Source of the DNA: Deltaproteobacteria bacterium HGW-Deltaproteobacteria-6
GTDB lineage: Bacteria > Desulfobacterota > Syntrophia > Syntrophales > Smithellaceae
Length of the DNA stretch: 64,000 nt
Direction: 5' to 3'
NCBI GenBank assembly: GCA_002840435.1
Contig: PHAT01000005.1
Span: forward strand, 100,460 to 164,459
The translations under genes were made by a program, and so were the position numbers. The stretch's first letter is position 1, and every line of letters begins with the position of its first letter. Below, one piece after another: positions 57,566 through 64,000 of this stretch. Under the pieces are notes generated by a model, which saw only the letters and a program-made list of their open reading frames with translations, did no database searches and was not told the origin of the DNA.

Positions 57566-58375
57566 ATGATTGCCCAGGCGATAGTTTCCTTTATTATATT
57601 AATAGGCATATTTGCTCTATCTTTTCATCTGGAAGTGCAGGAATTGGGGATTGCCTCCAACATCAATGCCTTGATTATTGTTTTTGGCGGAACCCTTTTT
57701 GCGACACTGCTGGCCTATCCCATGCAAAAACTGGTAATGACCATCCGGTTTCTGAAACAATCTTTCGGCGGCAATCAGCAAGTCCGTTGGACTGTCCAGA
57801 CATTGGTTCGATTATCCCGGGTCTATAGAAAGGGCGGCATTCTGACCTTGGAGCGTGAGGGGGAAAAATTGCCTCCGGGCCTCATCCATAAGGGCGTCGG
57901 TCTGATGTCATACAATTTCAGCCGCGAAAATGTGGAACAGATTTTACATAAAGAGGCCTTGTTGCGTGTCAATCAATACGAAACCGCCCATAAAATTCTC
58001 TGCAGCATGGCCAAACTGGCTCCCGCCATGGGTCTTGCCGGAACAGTCGTCAATCTCATCCGCACATTCGGACATCTCAGTTCTCCGCAGAATCTTATCG
58101 GATATATGGGAATTGCGCTGCTCAGCACTTTCTACGGTGTCGTTCTCGCGAATATTTGTTTTGTTCCCCTGTCCAATAAGCTTCGGGAATTCATGGATCA
58201 GGACTTATTAAGAATGGACATGATTATAGAAGGAATTCTGGATATCTACGACGGGGAGCATCCCCGTGCCCTTCAATATAAATTGGAGACGCTGGCCGGT
58301 ATTCCATCAGAACCTTATATATCCAATATCAGCCTTGTGAAAACACCGCTGCATGCAAGCCAGGCAAACGGATAA
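57566..58375 (+). CDS. motA: flagellar motor stator protein MotA
   Basis: About 269 residues with four membrane helices (about 4-22, 28-48, 145-165 and 180-200) and a cytoplasmic loop between the second and third that carries charged residues for rotor contact (FLKQSFGGNQ, YRKGGILTLEREGEKLPP). The proline-containing LAPAMGLAGTVVNLI motif in helix 3 is typical. With MotB it forms the ion channel of the stator. Start ATG 57566 with CAGGAGG upstream; the longer frame lacks a ribosome site. A sigma-54-like promoter precedes it, and motB follows 4 bases after the stop. Confidence 0.93.
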   Translation: MIAQAIVSFIILIGIFALSFHLEVQELGIASNINALIIVFGGTLFATLLAYPMQKLVMTIRFLKQSFGGNQQVRWTVQTLVRLSRVYRKGGILTLEREGEKLPPGLIHKGVGLMSYNFSRENVEQILHKEALLRVNQYETAHKILCSMAKLAPAMGLAGTVVNLIRTFGHLSSPQNLIGYMGIALLSTFYGVVLANICFVPLSNKLREFMDQDLLRMDMIIEGILDIYDGEHPRALQYKLETLAGIPSEPYISNISLVKTPLHASQANG

Positions 58376-58379
58376 TGCC

Positions 58380-59141
58380 ATGACCAGATTTCCTGATAAT
58401 CAAAATAAGCAATTGTCTTTGCAAAAGTCCGCTCAACCGCTGCGGTCATTAAAAAGCAAAACAGAATCCGCCAATAGCAACGAAATCTGGCTTTTGACCT
58501 TGAGTGATCTGCTGATGCTGCTGATGATTTTTTTTGTTTTCCTGCTGGCCGCTCCGATTGTTCAGGCCGGCAAATCCACTCCAGCCAAAGCGGTAGCTGC
58601 TCCTGCCGCACGCCTGGCGACCGCTGCCGTTAAACCGGCCCCCGAACCCGCCGTCAGCCGGACACCCGATATCGTCGATAAGCAAGCGGTCATGACTCTC
58701 GAAGATGACCTGCATCGTCTTCTCGGCAATCGGGAAGACCATGCGGGCGTGACAGTGGAACGCCGCGCCCAATTTCTTGTGATCACTTTTCCTGAACAAA
58801 TCCTTTTCGATTCGGGAAAGGCGCAAATGAAAACGGACGCCGGACCGACGCTGGAAAAGTTAGCCGCTTTTATTATCAGCCACCCGGAATTGTCTGTCGA
58901 AGTTCAGGGTCACACCGACGATCGTCCTATTCGCTCTCAGCGCTATCCGTCGAACTGGGAGCTTTCCGCGGACCGCGCCACCCAGGTAGCCAGAATACTT
59001 CTACAACTGGGCGCCAATCCGGGTCAGGTCGCAACCAAAGGCTTCGGCGAATACCATCCCATCGTGCCTAACATAAGCGATGCGGACCGCCTGAAAAACC
59101 GGCGCGTGGAAATTCAATTTTCACTTCTTCAGTCAACATAA
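58380..59141 (+). CDS. motB: flagellar motor stator protein MotB
   Basis: About 253 residues. The single membrane helix (about residues 45-63; LTLSDLLMLLMIFFVFLL) contains the ion-binding Asp, followed by an Ala/Pro-rich plug-linker and a C-terminal OmpA-like peptidoglycan-binding domain (EVQGHTDDRPIRS, NWELSADRATQVARIL, VATKGFGEYHP). It anchors the stator to the cell wall and couples ion flow to rotation. The start at 58380 follows the motA stop at once; a start 9 codons upstream would overlap motA. Proton or sodium coupling cannot be told. Confidence 0.92.
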   Translation: MTRFPDNQNKQLSLQKSAQPLRSLKSKTESANSNEIWLLTLSDLLMLLMIFFVFLLAAPIVQAGKSTPAKAVAAPAARLATAAVKPAPEPAVSRTPDIVDKQAVMTLEDDLHRLLGNREDHAGVTVERRAQFLVITFPEQILFDSGKAQMKTDAGPTLEKLAAFIISHPELSVEVQGHTDDRPIRSQRYPSNWELSADRATQVARILLQLGANPGQVATKGFGEYHPIVPNISDADRLKNRRVEIQFSLLQST

Positions 59142-59327
59142 TGCTTCCTGTCGCAGGCTTTTAAGCGCGACGACGTCGGGAAACGGTTGAAATAATCAGT
59201 TGTCCTGATCGGCATTCGGGAACCGTTATGAAACTTCTTGTTGAATATCCCGGCACCATGATTTATGCTTCCCAACAGCTTGGAACAGAACCGTAATTAA
59301 TCTTGAAAAAGATGGTTGAGGGACATT

Positions 59328-59960
59328 ATGGGTTTAATCAGTCTATTAATGAGGGATCCGGCCGCATTCGTCATGCTGGCCGTGCTGCTTTTGTATTCCG
59401 TTATTTTTCACGAAGTAGCGCATGGCTGGGTAGCCTCCAAAATGGGCGACGAGACAGCCAAATGGCTGGGCAGACTTACGCTCAATCCGCTGAAGCATCT
59501 TGATCCCATCGGATCATTGATGCTTTTAATCATCGGTTTCGGCTGGGCCAAACCGGTCCCGATCAACATGGATAACATTCCCGCGCCGCAAAGACGCAAG
59601 GGCTTGATTCTGGTATCAGCTGCCGGCATTACAGCCAACATCATTATCGCTTTTTGCGCGCTGTTTCTATGGCGTTTGATTTCTCCCGAACCCGGCACCA
59701 TGATTTATCAGGTCCTTTATCTGCTGGCGCATATCAACATCATGCTGGCCGCGTTCAATCTGATCCCCATACCGCCGCTGGATGGCTCGAAAATCCTGAT
59801 GGGGTTCACACCCGAATCGTTCAACCGCGTATTGTATCAAATTGAACCCTTTGGTTTTTTTATTGTTCTGGGCCTGCTGCTTTTAGGCGCGCTTAATCCC
59901 GTAATTGACGTTTTCCAATACGGCATTATGACTTTAATATCTTTATTTTTATCTTCATAA
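59328..59960 (+). CDS. M50 family site-2-type membrane metalloprotease
   Basis: About 210 residues, mostly hydrophobic. The zinc motif HEVAHG is at about residue 29, and the third ligand is in NLIPIPPLDGSKIL at about 140; NPLKHLDPIGS also matches bacterial SpoIVFB/S2P-like peptidases of the short, PDZ-free type. It would cleave membrane-embedded substrates, typically anti-sigma or transcription factors, at the cytoplasmic membrane. ATG 59328 is preceded by GAGGG. The nitroreductase gene follows after 11 bases, probably in the same operon. Substrate unknown. Confidence 0.9.
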   Translation: MGLISLLMRDPAAFVMLAVLLLYSVIFHEVAHGWVASKMGDETAKWLGRLTLNPLKHLDPIGSLMLLIIGFGWAKPVPINMDNIPAPQRRKGLILVSAAGITANIIIAFCALFLWRLISPEPGTMIYQVLYLLAHINIMLAAFNLIPIPPLDGSKILMGFTPESFNRVLYQIEPFGFFIVLGLLLLGALNPVIDVFQYGIMTLISLFLSS

Positions 59961-59971
59961 GGAGAAACACC

Positions 59972-60550
59972 ATGATGACATTTTCCGAACTTTTGCAGAA
60001 AAGAAGGGCGATCCGGGATTTTGAGGGAAAAGAAGTGCCGTGGAAGGTCATTGAAGAAATCCTTCAGGAATCAACGCTCGCGCCATCTGCCAGCAACAAT
60101 CAACCCTGCCGTTTTGCCGTGGTTTCCTGCCGCAAAACGATCAAGGCATTGTCCGATGAGAGCAAAGCCAATCTTCTCAGGGATAATGCCGAAAAAAAAA
60201 TCAGGCTCAATCCCGACTATGTGACGATGCTGCAAAACGAAAATTTCAACGTATTCTATAATGCGCCCTCCGTGATTTATATCGTCGGGGCAAAATCGGT
60301 GGGCTCGCTGGACGTGGATTGCGCGCTCGCCGCAAGCTACCTCATGTTTGCTGCTGCAGCCAGAGGACTGGGCACCTGCTGGGTCGCCCTGGGTGCGAAT
60401 ATCCGCGATCCTAAATTAAGAGCCGAGCTCGGCATTCCGGACAATTACCGGATCATCGCACCGATTATTCTGGGGTATCCCAAAGCGATTCCTGCCGCCT
60501 CAGAGCGGCATGCGCCGGAAATTCTTCGTGTGATTACCGAAGCGCGTTAA
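59972..60550 (+). CDS. nitroreductase family FMN protein
   Basis: A 192-residue flavoprotein. ELLQKRRAIRDFEGKEV and STLAPSASNNQPCRFAVVS form the FMN site, and AAAARGLGTCWVALGA and PIILGYPKAIP the remaining family motifs. These small enzymes use NAD(P)H to reduce nitro compounds, quinones or flavins; the physiological substrate is unknown. AAGGAG is 7 bases upstream of the ATG. A methionine doublet at the start (MM) gives a choice of two adjacent codons. It converges on the pgi gene, with 7 bases between stops. Confidence 0.9.
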   Translation: MMTFSELLQKRRAIRDFEGKEVPWKVIEEILQESTLAPSASNNQPCRFAVVSCRKTIKALSDESKANLLRDNAEKKIRLNPDYVTMLQNENFNVFYNAPSVIYIVGAKSVGSLDVDCALAASYLMFAAAARGLGTCWVALGANIRDPKLRAELGIPDNYRIIAPIILGYPKAIPAASERHAPEILRVITEAR

Positions 60551-60557
60551 TGGGCGC

Positions 60558-62252
60558 CTAAAGGTCGGCCGCCAGGTTTTTCAACCCGGCGACGGCATCT
60601 TTTTTCCAGTGGATACGGATAATTTTGCGCCCTTTATCCATCAGCGCGAGCCGATCTGCCTCGGCCTGCGCGGCTTTAAGCTCGCCGAAGGTCAGCGAAG
60701 AGCCGGATTTACCCAGCGTGTCGGGAATATCCAGGTCCGATTTGTCTGCAGAAGTCATCTGTATAAACAGGCCGCGGCCCGCGTCGCCTTTGTGCAACTG
60801 GCCTGTCGAATGCAGATAACGGGGACCATAGCCAACCGTTACGGCCATGCCATGGTTGCGGGAAATCGCGGCTCGCAACTCTGCAAGCGCGCAGTCGATT
60901 TGCGGCGACGGGCTCAAATAAATCTGCAGGCCCACATAAGCATTTGCCGCAGCTGACGACAGAAATTTTGTCAGCATTTCGGAAATGGTCGATCCGGAAG
61001 CATCACCATAAGCATCGCAGTCGGCAGCGGCGAACGACGGTTGCGCCACAGGCCATTCCTTACTGTTTTTGTGTTCCTCGATCATCCGGTTGGTATGCAT
61101 TTTGGTCGCTTCGACATCCGGTTGATCGAACGGGTTGATTCCCATGAGATGAGCGGCGACAGCCGTCGCCATTTCCCACAGAAACATCTGGCCGCCCAGA
61201 TCATAGGCATCATTAATCCGGATTTTCAGGACAGGATGTCCGGCGGTTGCCAGTTCGGTTATTCGTGAATTCCATTCTTCACGTTCATCATAGAAAACGA
61301 CGAAGACACGGTCTTTTCCATAGACGCTCACATCCACCGGCGGTTCGTTCAATACCGGCAGAATTCCCCTGCCTTCTTTGCCGGTGCTCTCCGCAATCAG
61401 TTGTTCCAGCCAATCACCGAAAGATTGCCATGAATCAGGAAGGATAAATGTGAGTTTGTCTCGACCATATTGCGCCAGGGTTCCTAAAGCGGCGCCCAGA
61501 ATACATCCGGTGGAGTCGCCTTTGCCGGAAAAAAAATCCGCCTTTTCCTGGGCGGCAACGGCCGCCGCGTTTTGCAACAGTTTTTCGATCTGCACACCGA
61601 TTAAAGCCGCGGGGATCATGCCCACCAGGGAAAGCGCCGAATAACGGCCGCCGATATTACGGTTGTTGGAAAAAACATACGGAAGCTGCAATTGCCAGGC
61701 CTGTTCCAGCATCGGACTGCCTTCATCGGTAATGACCATAAAGTGTTCATTGGCTGATATTCCCTGTTTTCCGTCGGCCAAGTTATAAAAATAATTAAAA
61801 AGCGAAATGATTTCCAAAGTCGTCCCCGACTTTGAAGAAACAATGAAAAGTGTTTTTTCCAGGTTGAGCTTTTCAGCCACGTTGCGAATGGCCGCAGGAT
61901 CGGTGGTATCCAGAATTTGCAGTCCGGGAAAACCAGGCGCACTGCCGATCATCTTATGGAAAACTTCCGCCGACAGACTCGACCCGCCCATGCCCAGAAG
62001 GACAACATCGTCAATGCTGCCGTTCGTAAAGGGCGTAAGAGACGCACGGATCCTGCCGGCATTTGCGGACGTTTCGACGGGGGCGTGCAGCCACCCCATT
62101 CGATTGGAAATCCCCTCAGGCGCCGGCTTCCAGACATGAAAATCATTTGCCCAGATCCGCGCGGCAATGTTGCTGCGGCGCATTTTCTCCAAAGCGTTGG
62201 TTACGGCGCTCTGATAGCCGCCGAGCAAAAAAGAAATGCCTGTTGTCTTCAC
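60558..62252 (-). CDS. pgi: glucose-6-phosphate isomerase
   Basis: A 564-residue SIS-fold isomerase. VVLLGMGGSSLSAEVFHKM and FIVSSKSGTTLEIISLFNYF are the two sugar-phosphate binding signatures, and PFDQPDVEATK near residue 375 the third. Sequence style (QILDTTDPAAI, FNRNIGGRYSALSLVGM-like) is that of the isomerase half of fused transaldolase-phosphoglucose isomerases, but no transaldolase domain is attached here. It interconverts glucose 6-phosphate and fructose 6-phosphate. A transketolase gene is 15 bases upstream, so pentose-phosphate and glycolytic steps share an operon. Confidence 0.92.
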   Translation of the reverse strand: MKTTGISFLLGGYQSAVTNALEKMRRSNIAARIWANDFHVWKPAPEGISNRMGWLHAPVETSANAGRIRASLTPFTNGSIDDVVLLGMGGSSLSAEVFHKMIGSAPGFPGLQILDTTDPAAIRNVAEKLNLEKTLFIVSSKSGTTLEIISLFNYFYNLADGKQGISANEHFMVITDEGSPMLEQAWQLQLPYVFSNNRNIGGRYSALSLVGMIPAALIGVQIEKLLQNAAAVAAQEKADFFSGKGDSTGCILGAALGTLAQYGRDKLTFILPDSWQSFGDWLEQLIAESTGKEGRGILPVLNEPPVDVSVYGKDRVFVVFYDEREEWNSRITELATAGHPVLKIRINDAYDLGGQMFLWEMATAVAAHLMGINPFDQPDVEATKMHTNRMIEEHKNSKEWPVAQPSFAAADCDAYGDASGSTISEMLTKFLSSAAANAYVGLQIYLSPSPQIDCALAELRAAISRNHGMAVTVGYGPRYLHSTGQLHKGDAGRGLFIQMTSADKSDLDIPDTLGKSGSSLTFGELKAAQAEADRLALMDKGRKIIRIHWKKDAVAGLKNLAADL

Positions 62253-62267
62253 TAAAGGTCTCCTCCG

Positions 62268-64000
62268 TTAACGAATCGACAGCATTTCTTTCGCCACCGC
62301 AACAATGTTGGCGGGTGTGAAACCGAATTTCTCATAAAGTACCGGCCCGGGCGCGGACGCGCCGAAGGTTTCCATGCCGATAATTCTGCCCGAAAGCCCT
62401 ACATAATGCTCCCATCCCAATTTGATGCCGGCTTCCACGGCAAGACGGGCATGGACATGCGGGGGTAAAACTTTATTGCGGTACTCCTCGGGCTGACGAT
62501 CAAATATTTCCCAACTGGGCAATGACACAACGCGCACCCGAAGTCCTTCCTGCGCCAGCCTGCGGCCGGCATCCAGTGTCATGGCGACTTCCGAACCGGT
62601 GGACAGAAGAATAATATTCGGTTCCAGCACAGACGAGTCCCATAAAATATAACCGCCCTGACGCACCCCGGCGGCGGGAGCCAGGATCTGCCGATCCAGC
62701 ACGGGCAAGTTCTGACGGCTGAACACCAGCGTGGTAGGACCTTTGGTGTTGGTCAGTGCCAGACGCCAGGCTTCAAGTGTTTCATTGGCGTCCGCAGGAC
62801 GCAGCACGGTCATGTTGGGGACTTGACGCAAGTTCATAATCTGCTCAACGGGTTGATGCGTCGGGCCGTCTTCCCCCACCCCGATACTGTCGTGTGTGAA
62901 AACAAAGATAGCGCGCAAACCCATCAAAGCGGCCAGCCGCATGGGCGGACGCATGTAGTCGGCAAAAGTTAAAAAGGTTGCCGTGTAAGGAACGACGCCG
63001 CCGTGCAATGCGAGACCCACCGCTACAGAACCCATCGCGTGCTCGCGCACGCCGAAATGAATATTTCGTCCCGAATAATCCCAGGCGCCGCCCACCATGC
63101 CGTGCAGCCCCTCCCGGGAGAAAACCGGGCTCTGGAAATCGCCCAGACCCTTAAGCCAGGTAAACGTCGAGGGATTAAGATCCGCCGAACCTCCGGCCAG
63201 TTCCGGAACGTTTGCCGCAATAGCCTGCATGACGATTTCCGAGGCTTTGCGGGTGGCGACATCTTTGGAACCGGCAGGAAATTCAGTAAGCGCCGCCTGC
63301 CAATCAGCGGGTAATGCGCCGGAGAGTGTCCGTTCGAGTTCAGCGGCCAGCGGAGCATCTTTTTGCCGGTATGCCGCGAGCGTTTCCATCCAGATCTTTT
63401 CACTCTTCTTACCGCGCGAAACAGCTTTGCGGAAATATTTGCAGACATCATCCGAAACATAAAAGGGTTCTTTGGCCGGCCAGTCGCAACGGTCTTTCGC
63501 CCCTTGCAGTTCTTTTTCTCCCAGCGGCGAACCGTGTGCGTCGCAGGTGCCCTGCTTATTGGGCGCGCCGTAGCCGATAGTGGTTTGCACACAGATCAGA
63601 GAAGGCTTGCCGATTTCTTTTTTAGCCTTTTTAATGGCCCGGTCGATGGCGGCGATGTCGTTGCCGTCCTGAACCTTCTGCACCTGCCAGCCGTAAGACT
63701 TGAAGCGCATTTCGACATTTTCAGTAAAAGATAATCCCGTGGAACCGGCCAGGGATACTTTATTGTCATCATAAAGGACTATGAGTTTATTCAGACACAG
63801 GTGACCGGCCAGGGCGCAGGCTTCCGCCACCACGCCTTCCATCATGTCCCCGTCTCCGGCCATGACATAAGTGTAATGGTCAATAATCGATTGTCCCTCG
63901 CGATTGAAACGGGCGGCCAGATGCGCTTCCGCAATGGCCATACCAACGGCGTTGGCCAGCCCCTGCCCCAGAGGTCCGGTAGTGACTTCCACGCCCGCGG
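62268..64000 (-). CDS. tkt: transketolase, N-terminus beyond window
   Basis: The C-terminal 577 codons are present; the frame runs off the right edge with the expected upstream [13 protein letters not shown] motif, so the first 90 or so residues are missing. The TPP-magnesium motif is [20 protein letters not shown] followed by DDN, the His region is HEHA-like [10 protein letters not shown], and the pyrimidine-domain [20 protein letters not shown] is intact. It transfers two-carbon ketol units between sugar phosphates in the non-oxidative pentose phosphate pathway. It precedes pgi in a probable operon. Confidence 0.95.
   Translation of the reverse strand, partial: AGVEVTTGPLGQGLANAVGMAIAEAHLAARFNREGQSIIDHYTYVMAGDGDMMEGVVAEACALAGHLCLNKLIVLYDDNKVSLAGSTGLSFTENVEMRFKSYGWQVQKVQDGNDIAAIDRAIKKAKKEIGKPSLICVQTTIGYGAPNKQGTCDAHGSPLGEKELQGAKDRCDWPAKEPFYVSDDVCKYFRKAVSRGKKSEKIWMETLAAYRQKDAPLAAELERTLSGALPADWQAALTEFPAGSKDVATRKASEIVMQAIAANVPELAGGSADLNPSTFTWLKGLGDFQSPVFSREGLHGMVGGAWDYSGRNIHFGVREHAMGSVAVGLALHGGVVPYTATFLTFADYMRPPMRLAALMGLRAIFVFTHDSIGVGEDGPTHQPVEQIMNLRQVPNMTVLRPADANETLEAWRLALTNTKGPTTLVFSRQNLPVLDRQILAPAAGVRQGGYILWDSSVLEPNIILLSTGSEVAMTLDAGRRLAQEGLRVRVVSLPSWEIFDRQPEEYRNKVLPPHVHARLAVEAGIKLGWEHYVGLSGRIIGMETFGASAPGPVLYEKFGFTPANIVAVAKEMLSIR

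Noticed and set aside
59228-59296. 22-codon ATG frame upstream of the M50 protease gene
   Set aside because: Too short and without ribosome site or motif; not distinguishable from chance.
1-64000. tRNA, rRNA, CRISPR arrays, transposases, integrases, toxin-antitoxin genes
   Set aside because: Looked for in all intergenic stretches and among the coding regions; none could be supported.

Overview
The window looks like a chromosomal segment of a motile, anaerobic, Gram-negative bacterium, most likely a syntrophic member of the Desulfobacterota (Syntrophus/Smithella-like). This is an inference. The main support is an EtfAB pair beside a membrane-bound FeS oxidoreductase of the EMO type (Etf:menaquinone oxidoreductase), an acetyl-CoA synthetase, an acyl-CoA dehydrogenase and a crotonase, together with LPS-core and O-antigen genes and flagellar genes. 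No tRNA, rRNA, CRISPR array, transposase or integrase was found.

Layout. (1) 1-10444 is an envelope polysaccharide block: the N-terminal part of a CapD/WbpM-type membrane dehydratase, several GT2 transferases, a GT4, a GT9 heptosyltransferase, an O-antigen ligase, a GT10-like transferase and a sugar epimerase. (2) 10539-31090 is mostly housekeeping and energy metabolism: FolD, an AMP-binding ligase that lacks its C-terminal catalytic tail, phosphoglycerate mutase, crotonase, EMO, EtfA, EtfB, Acs, acyl-CoA dehydrogenase, a glycine-rich RRM protein, a GGDEF protein, a chemoreceptor, an aminotransferase and an S1-domain protein. Several of these are separated by clear intrinsic terminators. (3) 31612-53563 is a tightly packed 22-kb sugar-modification island on the + strand. 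It encodes a CDP-3,6-dideoxy-4-ketohexose pathway (RfbF, RfbG, RfbH), a TPP-dependent enzyme resembling YerE of branched-sugar synthesis, a NeuB-cupin fusion, a HAD phosphatase, two FkbM methyltransferases, three radical SAM proteins (one with a B12-binding domain), an RmlC-like epimerase, two SDR reductases and a 1956-residue protein with five GT2-like modules interleaved with TPR blocks. (4) 53620-59141 is a flagellar block: two FlaF paralogues, FlbT, an unknown small protein, flagellin (with a near-perfect sigma-28 promoter and a structured leader) and MotA/MotB (with a sigma-54-like promoter). (5) 59328-64000 holds an M50 protease, a nitroreductase, phosphoglucose isomerase and a truncated transketolase.

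The most interesting reading is that blocks 3 and 4 form one flagellin-glycosylation locus. The island would build an unusual branched and/or methylated deoxysugar or nonulosonate-like glycan. The giant GT/TPR protein, which ends only 56 bp from the flaF-flbT-flagellin group, would recognise flagellin through its TPRs and assemble the glycan. The domain content is visible in the sequence; the target and the glycan structure are inference.
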